Positions 33,625 to 41,796 of a DNA stretch of 64,000 nt are shown in pieces. Below the pieces are notes generated by a model. That model ran no database searches and was not told the DNA's origin. It was given only the letters and a program-made list of their open reading frames with translations. The first letter of the stretch is position 1, and the number at the start of each line of letters is the position of its first letter. Position numbers and translations under genes: made by a program. Origin of the DNA: Pseudoalteromonas lipolytica (GTDB lineage Bacteria; Pseudomonadota; Gammaproteobacteria; Enterobacterales; Alteromonadaceae); assembly GCF_001306915.1 (NCBI RefSeq), contig NZ_LJTC01000016.1, positions 722 to 64,721 of the forward strand. The letters are read 5' to 3'.

Positions 33625-35086
33625 GCATTGCTAAATTAAAACGAAACTCACTGCCTTTTCCTAAGGTACTGCTGACGTTTATTTCACTATCCATTAGGGT
33701 GAGCAATTGCTTGCAAATAGCCAGTCCTAAGCCTGTTGAGCCTCGTTTTATGCTATTACGGGCCTGATAATGAGGTTCAAAAATAGCATTGAGTTCATCC
33801 TCATGAATACCAACCCCAGTATCAGATACTGCCACGTATAACTGATCACTTTGTTGGCTAACCTTGACGGCAATTTCACCGCCACTTGGGGTGTGTCGAA
33901 TAGCATTCTCAATTAAGTTTGTTAGTACCCGCTCTAATTTTGCAATGTCTGCCGTCACGGTAAAGTCGCAAATTTCTGGGATAACCCTGAGTGAAATTCC
34001 TGCGGATTGTGCAGTGAGTGCAAGCTTTGCCACGCAATCATAAATCAACTCGCCTAAATTAAAGGTCTCTGATTGAATTTTTACTTGGCCGCACTCTAAA
34101 TTAGCAAGCTCAAAAATTTGTTCGATCAGATGTTTTAATTGCTGGCAGTTATCCATTGCAAGGTTGAGGTAATGACGTTGCTCAGGCTCGTTTAAGTGGC
34201 TATCCGGTTTATTGATCACCTCAAGAAAGCCGTGCAGTGAAGATAGCGGCGTACGTAAATCATGTGATAAATGCGTAAGTAACTCACGGCGTTGTTTATC
34301 GGCTTGCTGTAATGACTGAAACTGCTCATCAATACGTGCGAGCATGGCATTGACGCCTTTGCTTAAATTGCCAATTTCATCATCAGAAGTGTAGCTAGAG
34401 TCCAATGACATTTTGGTTAGGCTGTAGTTAGCCGCTTCTATTTTATTAAGCTCTTTATTGAGTTTTTTGAGCGGTAAGGTGAAAAAACGAAATAACAGCA
34501 ACATCGCAATAAAGAGAGCGAGTAAGGCAGCTATAAACCACATGGCAGCAAGCCAAAGGTTATCATTGGCTTTAATGTTTTTAAGGGTGGTATCGTAAGC
34601 TTGCCCGCCAATAATTACGTATAGATAGCCTTGCAGCTGTTGCTGATTATAAACTGGCGCGGTCGAAAATATTTTTACGCCATCGTTGCTACGCGGATCA
34701 TCACCATAAATCGGCGTGGCAGTGGGGTTGTCAAGTAGCTGCTGTATTGGGCTTAAGTTTATTTGTTTCCTTACGACTTGCCCCGGTTTGGCTGAATAAG
34801 TCAGTAAATGACCTTCTGGGTCTACAAAATAAAACTCAAAAGCCGGACCAAGTATCATCAGCGTGTGAAATAAGTTTTCTAGTGCATCATAGTCATACAC
34901 ACCTTGCTGGATCAGTGGGTTATCATGCACTAAATGTTCGGCTAATTGAAGGTGCAAGTTTTGCTGAGCATGGTGTACAGAGCTTTGCTCTAGCTGCTTA
35001 CTCCAATTTAAAACCAGTGCACACAACAGGCTAAAAATAAGCACCAATGACCAAGCCAATTTTTGATAAAGCGTCATTGATTTCAT
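33611..35086 (-). CDS. Sensor histidine kinase (HAMP, HisKA, HATPase)
   Basis: 491 residues. Two membrane helices (~10-28 and ~178-200) flank a periplasmic sensor of about 150 residues. HAMP (~202-255), HisKA with His275 (LTHLSHDLRTPLSSLHGF), and HATPase with N box NLIENAIRHTPSGG, VSDTGVGI and GSTGLGLAI. It phosphorylates the adjacent response regulator, whose stop codon overlaps its start. Last gene of a probable spondin-spondin-regulator-kinase run. Confidence 0.94.
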   Translation of the reverse strand: MKSMTLYQKLAWSLVLIFSLLCALVLNWSKQLEQSSVHHAQQNLHLQLAEHLVHDNPLIQQGVYDYDALENLFHTLMILGPAFEFYFVDPEGHLLTYSAKPGQVVRKQINLSPIQQLLDNPTATPIYGDDPRSNDGVKIFSTAPVYNQQQLQGYLYVIIGGQAYDTTLKNIKANDNLWLAAMWFIAALLALFIAMLLLFRFFTLPLKKLNKELNKIEAANYSLTKMSLDSSYTSDDEIGNLSKGVNAMLARIDEQFQSLQQADKQRRELLTHLSHDLRTPLSSLHGFLEVINKPDSHLNEPEQRHYLNLAMDNCQQLKHLIEQIFELANLECGQVKIQSETFNLGELIYDCVAKLALTAQSAGISLRVIPEICDFTVTADIAKLERVLTNLIENAIRHTPSGGEIAVKVSQQSDQLYVAVSDTGVGIHEDELNAIFEPHYQARNSIKRGSTGLGLAICKQLLTLMDSEINVSSTLGKGSEFRFNLAMQAPA

Positions 35087-35811
35087 TAGTTTACACTCAA
35101 TTGGCTAGGGTTTAATTTATAGCCTACGCCCCAGACTGTTTCGATAAAGGTTGCTGGATGATACTGCTCAAACTTACTGCGTAAACGGTTTATATGGGAA
35201 TTGACCGTATGCTCGTAGCCGCTGTGTTGGTAACCCCACACTTGGTCTAGTAACTGTTGGCGGCTAAAAACATGGTTTGGGTGTTTAGCAAAATAGACTA
35301 GTAAATCGAATTCGGTGGCGGTTAAGTTAATTGCTTGGTCAGCTAAAAATGCTTGGTGGCTGGCAAATTCAATATGGAGTTCACCAAGTTGAATGACTGC
35401 TTGAGCGCTATCTTCATGATGTGATTGGGCTGCCATAAGTTGTGACCTATGCCGTAATTGTGTTTTTATTCGTGCTTGTAACTCTCTGGCGAAGAACGGC
35501 TTGCAAATGTAATCATCAGCGCCCATTTCCAGGCCAATCACTCTGTCCATATCGCTACTGAGTGCAGTTAGTAAAATAACGGCAATGCTTGGGTAGTGCT
35601 CTTTAATTTTGCGGCATAAGCTCAAGCCATCCATTTGTGGTAGATTGATATCGAGTAGCACCAAGCCGTAACTTGAGCTGGCAAGCTTCTTTATTGCAGC
35701 TTCAGCGCTCGAGGCTTCATCAATATGTAGGTTTAGGCAGTGTAATTGTGTGCTGATAAGTTGGCGTATTGCTCTATCATCTTCGACGATTAATAATTTT
35801 TCTTGGCGCAT
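35086..35811 (-). CDS. OmpR-family response regulator
   Basis: 241 residues. Receiver with the acidic pocket (VEDD, residues ~9-12), phosphoacceptor Asp54 (VLLDINLPQMDG) and Lys in YICKPF; C-terminal winged helix with NLTATEFDLLVYFAKHPN and DQVWGYQHSGYEHTVNSHIN. GGAG ribosome site. Pairs with the downstream kinase. Its gene follows two spondin-domain genes by 58 bases, so they may be co-transcribed or form its target. Confidence 0.95.
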   Translation of the reverse strand: MRQEKLLIVEDDRAIRQLISTQLHCLNLHIDEASSAEAAIKKLASSSYGLVLLDINLPQMDGLSLCRKIKEHYPSIAVILLTALSSDMDRVIGLEMGADDYICKPFFARELQARIKTQLRHRSQLMAAQSHHEDSAQAVIQLGELHIEFASHQAFLADQAINLTATEFDLLVYFAKHPNHVFSRQQLLDQVWGYQHSGYEHTVNSHINRLRSKFEQYHPATFIETVWGVGYKLNPSQLSVN

Positions 35812-35869
35812 GGCTCACTCCAAATCACAGAGGCACATCCTTATGGCCTCGGTGTAAGGAGTGCGATTA

Positions 35870-36574
35870 TTATTGCGTCCGCGTTATGGTGAACCGAGCA
35901 ACCGGGTTATCAAACTTATGCTGACTGGTGAGCACTGAGTTTGTCAGGCCATCATTTTGGCTGACCACACCTGGGTGCATTGCAACACGGTCAATATCGT
36001 CGCGCATTTCGTTGTAACCTTCGCCAGAATCAGCAGGGCCGGGGATTGTCCCAGCTGCTTCAGAGTTAGCTTCGGTGCCTGCATCATAGGCAAAACTAGT
36101 GCGAGACAGTGACTCATTTACCGCTAACGAAGACACGTCTATAGCATTAAGACCGGTAAACGCGTCATTTGTATTCACCAACATGGTCGCTAAGCTGATT
36201 TTTAATTCATCAAGCTGCTCAGTACTCAGCATTAAAGTGACTTGCTCACCAGGAAGAAGTGGGCTTTCAGCTGAGCTTGAATTCATATTAAAATCAGCCG
36301 CTAATAATTCACTGTTATCTCCTCCTTCAGCCATTAATTCGAGGGCAGCTGAAGCTGGTTCACCTATTTGCCAAAGCATACCCTCAGTGTGAGCAATGGC
36401 TGCAATCGGTGACAATGGTTGGGCATTGGTTAAATTTGTAACTTGTACAGTAAATTCATAGCTCATAGCGGGCGTTACAGGATCTGTTACTTCCACCTCG
36501 TTATTATCTGAATCCCCACAGGCCGCAAGGCTGGCACTTAATGCGAGGATAATTAAGCTTTTTGAAAAGCGCAT
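35870..36574 (-). CDS. Spondin-domain lipoprotein
   Basis: 234 residues; lipoprotein signal (LAACGDSDN, Cys ~19). The spondin_N-type body shows VQVTNLTNAQPLSPIAAIAH, then GEPASAALELMAEGGDNSEL, VNTNDAFTGLNAIDV and SFAYDAGTEANSE. The next gene encodes a homologue with the same blocks. Spondin_N in bacteria is a calcium-binding-type extracellular beta domain of unknown role. Nine bases separate it from its partner. Lipid-anchored version of a duplicated pair. Confidence 0.88.
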   Translation of the reverse strand: MRFSKSLIILALSASLAACGDSDNNEVEVTDPVTPAMSYEFTVQVTNLTNAQPLSPIAAIAHTEGMLWQIGEPASAALELMAEGGDNSELLAADFNMNSSSAESPLLPGEQVTLMLSTEQLDELKISLATMLVNTNDAFTGLNAIDVSSLAVNESLSRTSFAYDAGTEANSEAAGTIPGPADSGEGYNEMRDDIDRVAMHPGVVSQNDGLTNSVLTSQHKFDNPVARFTITRTQ

Positions 36575-36583
36575 AATAACCTC

Positions 36584-37285
36584 CTATTTAACCGTAACTG
36601 TTAGCATCGCAACTGGGTTTAACCATCTGTGCACGGTGTTATCAAGGTCACTCATACCTGCCTCTAAATCGTCGTCACCTAAATTACCCGGGTGAATATG
36701 CACCATCATATTTGTTTCGCTGCTGGTGACGCCGCTGCCATTCATTCCTGCATTGCCACCCGGTGCGGCTGGAATACCTGGCGTTCCCGGCATGCCTGAA
36801 CCCTCAACAACAAGCTCATCATTAGCTTCGGTGCCTGCATCATAGGCATTGAGATAAACAGTGTAGGTGCCAGATTCTGTTGGGATCATCCAACTATCTA
36901 AACCCACAAAGCCATCATTGGTAGGCAGCAGCATGGCTGTGAGCGATAAGTAATTATTGCCATCGCTGGTAGATAAGCTCGCCATCGTTGAACTTGCTGG
37001 CGCCAATAGGCCTTCAGCTGGGTTAGCAACCATGTCACTGTTTGCAGCTGTGGCTTCACTCATTAATGGCTCGAGATTACCACCCTCAGCCATTGTCTGT
37101 AGGGCTGTAGAAGCAGGCATAGCAACGCTAAAGAGTTTACTGTCACTGTTGTGAGCCGTAATGAGAATAGGGGTAAAGTGTAAACCTTGCGTGAGGTTAG
37201 TCAGTTTTATATCAAGCTCAGCTGCTTGGCTTGCAAGGCTAGTTACTGCGCATGCAGCGAACAAAGTTAATGGTAAAGCTTTCAT
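36584..37285 (-). CDS. Spondin-domain secreted protein
   Basis: 233 residues from ATG 37285 (AGGAAT upstream); a longer frame to 37348 is less likely. A classic signal peptide (MKALPLTLFAACAVTSLASQ, then AA) without a clear lipobox. The same blocks as its neighbour appear: IKLTNLTQGLHFTPILITAH, MPASTALQTMAEGGNLEPL, LLPTNDGFVGLDSW, NAYDAGTEANDE. It differs by a Gly/Pro-rich collagen-like insert (MPGTPGIPAAPGGNAGMNGS). First gene of the minus-strand run with the two-component system. Confidence 0.88.
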   Translation of the reverse strand: MKALPLTLFAACAVTSLASQAAELDIKLTNLTQGLHFTPILITAHNSDSKLFSVAMPASTALQTMAEGGNLEPLMSEATAANSDMVANPAEGLLAPASSTMASLSTSDGNNYLSLTAMLLPTNDGFVGLDSWMIPTESGTYTVYLNAYDAGTEANDELVVEGSGMPGTPGIPAAPGGNAGMNGSGVTSSETNMMVHIHPGNLGDDDLEAGMSDLDNTVHRWLNPVAMLTVTVK

Positions 37286-37490
37286 GTGAGATTCCTGTTT
37301 TTGATGATTCAAAATCAGTATCGAATAGCAATATCCAAAAACCTTCACGAAGTTATCACATTTTTATCACAGCATTGATTACAGCCTTTTTTGCTGGTTG
37401 AGAGTTTTAAATTTAATCAATTTAGCTAGGGTAAAATGCTATTAAGGTTTATAGTAAAGAGACAAATAGACCCATAACAAGGAATTTAAA

Positions 37491-37862
37491 ATGGATGATA
37501 ATCAAAAAGTTGAAATAATTGTGGCAGATAAAGACCAGCGCACTTGGGCAATGTTTTGTCACTTAAGTGCCTTAGCTGGTTTACTTTTTCCGTTTGGCTC
37601 AGTGATTGGGCCTTTGATTGTTTGGCTTGTAAAAAAAGAAGAAATGCCGCTCGTTGCTGAGCATGGTCGCAAGTCATTAAACTTTCAATTAACCATGATG
37701 ATTGCTTACATTGTCTGCTTTATGCTGATGTTTGTTGTCGTTGGTGTCATTTTGCTGCCATTGGTTGCGCTATTCTCATTGATTATGGTGGTAGTATCGG
37801 CGATTAAAGCCAACGATGGTAAAGAAGTTAAATATCCAATGGCAATAGAATTTATAAAGTAA
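37491..37862 (+). CDS. DUF4870 (Tic20-like) membrane protein
   Basis: 123 residues, three hydrophobic segments; WAMFCHLSALAGLLFPFGSV then IGPLIVWLVKKEEMPLVAEH is the characteristic DUF4870 start, and HGRKSLNFQLTM follows. Inner membrane, role unknown. Single gene with its own terminator. Confidence 0.9.
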   Translation: MDDNQKVEIIVADKDQRTWAMFCHLSALAGLLFPFGSVIGPLIVWLVKKEEMPLVAEHGRKSLNFQLTMMIAYIVCFMLMFVVVGVILLPLVALFSLIMVVVSAIKANDGKEVKYPMAIEFIK

Positions 37863-37879
37863 ACTAATTGCCATATACT

Positions 37880-37909
37880 AAAAGCTCAGCCATTTGCTGA
37901 GCTTTTTTA
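37880..37909 (+). terminator. Terminator of DUF4870 gene
   Basis: AAAAGCTCAGC / GCTGAGCTTTT stem, CATTT loop, T run. It reaches to within a few bases of the next gene's start. Confidence 0.88.
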
Positions 37910-37913
37910 TGTG

Positions 37914-38354
37914 ATGTTTATGGCCTACTTATCGTTATTTTTCAGCGCATTTATTGCAGCTACCCTATTACCTAGCTCTTCAGAATTAGTTATGACCGCT
38001 ATGATAGCCAGTGGTGACTATTTAATTTGGCTATTATGGTTAAGTGCAACCGTGGGCAATGTGCTTGGGAGCTGTGTTAATTATTGGCTGGGCACGCAAG
38101 TCATGCGATTTAAAGACCGTAAATGGTTTCCCGTTTCACAAAAGTCGATAGACAAAGCCGAACAGCAATTTAATAAGTACGGTATTTACAGTTTGCTGTT
38201 TGCTTGGCTGCCTATTGTCGGCGACCCGTTAACGGTTGTTGGCGGAATTTTTAGGGTTAAGTTTTCAATCTTTTTGTTACTCGTGACCCTAGGCAAAGGC
38301 GCACGTTATTTAGCTGTGCTTGCCTTTGCATTAGGGCTAGAAAAGTTATTTTAA
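37914..38354 (+). CDS. YqaA-family membrane protein (DedA/SNARE-associated-like)
   Basis: 146 residues, about four membrane stretches. TLLPSSSELVMTAMIASGDY, LGSCVNYWLGTQVMRFKDRK and WLPIVGDPLTVVGGIFRV match YqaA proteins, relatives of the DedA family. The start is uncertain (ATG 37914 or 37920); no ribosome site is evident because the terminator of the previous gene runs up to it. Inner membrane; some relatives affect lipid or membrane homeostasis. Confidence 0.85.
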   Translation: MFMAYLSLFFSAFIAATLLPSSSELVMTAMIASGDYLIWLLWLSATVGNVLGSCVNYWLGTQVMRFKDRKWFPVSQKSIDKAEQQFNKYGIYSLLFAWLPIVGDPLTVVGGIFRVKFSIFLLLVTLGKGARYLAVLAFALGLEKLF

Positions 38355-38713
38355 CTTTTTTGCCAATCAAGGGTCAGTGATACTGAATCTGCAAAGCGCA
38401 GCGCGTGCGGTTTATCAACGCGCACTTTGGCATAGTGAACACTTTGATGCTGGTGGCAAATTGCTAAAATCTCAGCAACCAATTTTTCTAACAGCAAAAA
38501 GTGGCCTTCCTCTACAAGGCTGATCACTTCTTTGGTGATAGTCTTGTAGTTTAGCGCTTTATCGACTGCATCAGTTTCACAGGCTTGATCTGCAGGGTAG
38601 TGGATTTCTAAGTTAATCACTACATCTTGTTTTTTCTCACGTTCCTCAGGATTAAAACCAATAAAGGTTCGTAGCCTGAGGTTAGTGACATTAATAATTG
38701 CGTTGGCCATCAT
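38351..38713 (-). CDS. folX: Dihydroneopterin triphosphate 2'-epimerase
   Basis: 120 residues of the FolB/FolX fold: LRLRTFIGFNPEEREKKQDV, ALNYKTITKEVISLVEEGHF and VDKPHALRFADSVSLTL. The choice of FolX over FolB rests on the operon with folE and folM, the set shown in E. coli and Pseudomonas to make tetrahydromonapterin. Its first ATG overlaps the folE stop by one base; a second ATG follows at once. Confidence 0.82.
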   Translation of the reverse strand: MMANAIINVTNLRLRTFIGFNPEEREKKQDVVINLEIHYPADQACETDAVDKALNYKTITKEVISLVEEGHFLLLEKLVAEILAICHQHQSVHYAKVRVDKPHALRFADSVSLTLDWQKS

Positions 38714-39267
38714 TACCCTCTAACTAGTTGTAAAAACTCGTTACGGGTTTTTGGATCGGCTCTGAAGTTACCTAACATAACTGATGTACGCATGCTTGAA
38801 TTTTGTTTTTCAACGCCGCGCATCATCATACACATGTGTTTTGCTTCAACGATTACGCCAACACCTTTCGCACCAGTTACTTCTTCAACCGCTTTAGCAA
38901 TTTGATGAGTTAATTGTTCTTGAATTTGAAAACGACGCGCATACATATCAACAATTCGCGCAAACTTCGATAAACCAAGTACTTTGCCGTTAGGAATATA
39001 AGCAATATGACAGCGGCCAACAAACGGTAATAAGTGATGTTCGCACATAGAGTAAAGCTCAATGTCTTGGATTAAAACCATATCATCGGCGTCTGAAGTG
39101 AATACCGCATTGTTGGTGATCTCGTCTAATGTTTGACGATAACCTTTAGTCAGATACTCCATCGCTTTTGCTGCGCGTTTTGGTGTGTCGAGTAATCCTT
39201 CACGAGCAGGATCTTCACCTACTGCGGTAATTATTTGTTGGTAACTGTTTTTTAAATCATCGTGCAT
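38713..39267 (-). CDS. folE: GTP cyclohydrolase I
   Basis: 184 residues. Converts GTP to dihydroneopterin triphosphate, the first step of folate and pterin synthesis. Zinc ligands Cys75 and His78 in SMCEHHLLPFVGR, second Cys in KHMCMMMRGV; GLSKFARIVDMYARRFQIQE is the substrate-binding stretch. Middle gene of folM-folE-folX, 18 bases after folM. Confidence 0.96.
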   Translation of the reverse strand: MHDDLKNSYQQIITAVGEDPAREGLLDTPKRAAKAMEYLTKGYRQTLDEITNNAVFTSDADDMVLIQDIELYSMCEHHLLPFVGRCHIAYIPNGKVLGLSKFARIVDMYARRFQIQEQLTHQIAKAVEEVTGAKGVGVIVEAKHMCMMMRGVEKQNSSMRTSVMLGNFRADPKTRNEFLQLVRG

Positions 39268-39285
39268 AGCTTTCTCAGTAATTCG

Positions 39286-40005
39286 TTATTTTAAATGTCT
39301 GCCACCATCAACAGGCATAGAACGACCTGTGATGTATTGGCTGCTTAGTATTAGTTCTACGCTGTTAATAATCTCGGCGCAGCCGGGCTCAATGCCCATT
39401 AGCGATTTCTTTAATGTTTTGGCTTTGTACTCGTCACTATCGTGCTCGTTAAAAATGATCAGCGAGGGAGCGATAGCATTCACTTTAATGGCCGGTGCAA
39501 ATTTAGCGGCAAACGACTTTGTTAAATTATCAAGCGCCGCTTTACTTGCTGCATAAGCAAGGTGCTTAGGACTGCCTTTTTCAACAACATAGTCAGTTAA
39601 ATGAATAATATCTGCGGCTTGGCCACTGTTTTGCTGATAATGCAGTAGCAAGTCAGAGGCTGCTAAATTAATTAAATAGGGCGCTTTGGCATGAATACGC
39701 ATCATGTTATCAAATAGGTCAGCGTAATCGTGATTATTTGCTTCGCAATCCCAGCTAGATGCATTATGAATAATTGCCTTGAGCTGGTTGGTATGCGCTT
39801 TTAATTCTTCAATAAAGTGCCCGATAGCTTGGTCACTATTAAAATCTGCATGGATACAGATAGCGCCTTTGCCTGAAAGCACATCAATTGCTGCATGGCG
39901 GGTACGATAAGTGACTATGATTTCTTGCCCTTGCGATAATAAGTGCTCGGCCAGAGCGAGTCCAATACGTTGGCCTGCGCCGGTAATTAAGATGGGCGAT
40001 GACAT
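39286..40005 (-). CDS. folM: Dihydromonapterin reductase, SDR family
   Basis: 239 residues. Short-chain dehydrogenase with NADPH motif ITGAGQRIGLALAEHL, catalytic YAASKAAL, and VDGGRH near the end. In family knowledge FolM reduces dihydromonapterin to tetrahydromonapterin. First gene of the operon with folE and folX. Product pterin serves as cofactor, in Pseudomonas for phenylalanine hydroxylase; that gene is not in this window. Confidence 0.88.
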   Translation of the reverse strand: MSSPILITGAGQRIGLALAEHLLSQGQEIIVTYRTRHAAIDVLSGKGAICIHADFNSDQAIGHFIEELKAHTNQLKAIIHNASSWDCEANNHDYADLFDNMMRIHAKAPYLINLAASDLLLHYQQNSGQAADIIHLTDYVVEKGSPKHLAYAASKAALDNLTKSFAAKFAPAIKVNAIAPSLIIFNEHDSDEYKAKTLKKSLMGIEPGCAEIINSVELILSSQYITGRSMPVDGGRHLK

Positions 40006-40251
40006 AAGCTAATATAAAACCTTAGATTTTTGATTTGAAATATAATGTATTTACTGTAACAACTATAAACCAAATTACAGAACTATTTCATCTTTACTGC
40101 AATCATGTTGCTAACTTTTACGTCAGGCATGATGCTCTAGATCATTTTGTGAAGCTGATAATCAGTGATTGAAGGTTCTGAATATTGCTAAGGGGTGCGG
40201 GAGGAGTAGAAAAGGGCAATTATTATTGCCCTCGCAATGTTTAAACTACCC

Positions 40252-41088
40252 TTAAAGCTCGTCGTAAACGGTTGGGATTGCTTGGCGTTTATGTTGAGTA
40301 CGTAAGTAAATTGCTGTTAGCTTTTCTTCGACTTCATTGCTGACGTCTTTACCTTCTAAGAAGTCATCAATTTGATCGTAAGTGAGGCCTAGCGCTTCTT
40401 CGTCAGTCAGACCTGGGCGATCACACTCTAAATCGGCCGTTGGGGCTTTATTTACCAGTACTGCTGGTGCTCCCAAATGCTCAGCAAGTGCACGAACTTG
40501 ACGCTTTGATAAACCAAATAACGGCGCTAAATCACATGCACCGTCACCAAACTTGGTGTAAAAACCCGTGATGTTTTCAGCACTGTGATCGGTACCAACC
40601 ACTAAGCCTTGGCAGAAACCAGCAATTTCATACTGCGCAACCATGCGCTGGCGTGCCTTCACATTGCCTTTGATAAAGTCAATTTTAGCTTGCTCTGGTA
40701 ATTCAGCACCACCACCAACAACCGCGGCCATTGCTTGTTCATGCATGCCATCGACAGCCGCTTTAATGTTAACCGTCATACGCTTGCTTGGCTTAATAAA
40801 ATCAACAGCCATTTGTGCTTCATCTTCATCTGCTTGAACACCATAAGGTAAGCGAACTGCAATAAATTGATATTTGTTGGTGTTGAGTTCTTGGTTTAAT
40901 TCATCAACCGCTAATTGGCATAAGCGGCCACAGGTTGATGAGTCAACACCGCCACTGATCCCTAATACAAGTGAGCGAGAGTGCGCAGCAGTAAGTCGGC
41001 TTTTAAGAAAGTTAACGCGACGGGTAATTTCCGCTTTTACATCAATAGTTGGTTGGACTTTCATTTCCGCCAGAATGTCGGCACGCAT
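40252..41088 (-). CDS. nadE: Ammonia-dependent NAD synthetase
   Basis: 278 residues; makes NAD from nicotinate adenine dinucleotide, ATP and ammonia. PP-loop LVLGISGGVDSSTCGRLCQL (about residue 42), VVGTDHSAENITGFYTKFGD and KAPTADLECDRPG are hallmark stretches. The short form without a glutaminase domain. AGGAG ribosome site. Upstream and downstream spacers of 250 and 70 bases suggest a single-gene unit. Confidence 0.97.
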   Translation of the reverse strand: MRADILAEMKVQPTIDVKAEITRRVNFLKSRLTAAHSRSLVLGISGGVDSSTCGRLCQLAVDELNQELNTNKYQFIAVRLPYGVQADEDEAQMAVDFIKPSKRMTVNIKAAVDGMHEQAMAAVVGGGAELPEQAKIDFIKGNVKARQRMVAQYEIAGFCQGLVVGTDHSAENITGFYTKFGDGACDLAPLFGLSKRQVRALAEHLGAPAVLVNKAPTADLECDRPGLTDEEALGLTYDQIDDFLEGKDVSNEVEEKLTAIYLRTQHKRQAIPTVYDEL

Positions 41089-41155
41089 GGTAGAGCTCCT
41101 ATTTTTCGTTGTGGTTGTCAGCGTTTTTTACATTATGTTATGGGCGCGGTTTTTA

Positions 41156-41782
41156 TTAAAGACCTAAATGCGCTTTTATTTCGTTGACTTGCTGCTTAAG
41201 ATCTTCGATTTCGCTCAGTAATTGTTGCACTTCACTGTTGTTATCCTGCATCGGCTCACTAGCAGCCATATCCTCAGTGATGCTGTCTGGGTCAACAAAT
41301 AAGTGCATATAGCGGCTCTCTCGTTTGCCTGGCTCTCGTGCTAAGCGTGCAACATGTTCTTGCTCAATGAGTGCATTTAATGCGGCTTCAACTTCATTGA
41401 CATTGCTAAACTCAGCGAGGCGGTTGCTGCGCGTTCTTAGTTCTCCCGGTGTTTGTGGGCCGCGTAGCAGCAGTAAACAAATAATGGCGCGTTGCTGCTC
41501 AGTAAATTGCAAACTGCCAAATTCGGTATTACAAAAGCGGTGAGCATATTTATTAACCCGCCCTGATAACCCTTCATCAAGAGTTACTAAGCGTGATGCA
41601 ATAAGCTCATCGAGTGTATCTTGTACTTGCGCCTCAGTGAGAGACAGTACCGGTTCACGGTTAGATTTTTGATTACATGCATTAGTGAGGGAGTTTAAAG
41701 ATAACGGATAATGTTCGGGTGTTGTACTTTGCTTTTCGAGTAAACAGCCAATAACGCGTTGTTGTATCGATGATAATTGCAT
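41156..41782 (-). CDS. yceH: YceH family protein (UPF0502/DUF480)
   Basis: 208 residues from ATG 41782. Two winged-helix units: QQRVIGCLLEKQSTTPEHYP with SLTNACNQKSNREPV, then LLLRGPQTPGELRTRSNRL. The C-terminus is a coiled coil (LLSEIEDLKQQVNEIKAHLG). Well conserved, function unresolved. An upstream extension to 41818 has no ribosome site and would overlap the end of the hybrid kinase gene. Confidence 0.92.
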   Translation of the reverse strand: MQLSSIQQRVIGCLLEKQSTTPEHYPLSLNSLTNACNQKSNREPVLSLTEAQVQDTLDELIASRLVTLDEGLSGRVNKYAHRFCNTEFGSLQFTEQQRAIICLLLLRGPQTPGELRTRSNRLAEFSNVNEVEAALNALIEQEHVARLAREPGKRESRYMHLFVDPDSITEDMAASEPMQDNNSEVQQLLSEIEDLKQQVNEIKAHLGL

Positions 41783-41796
41783 GATTTTATTTCTCT

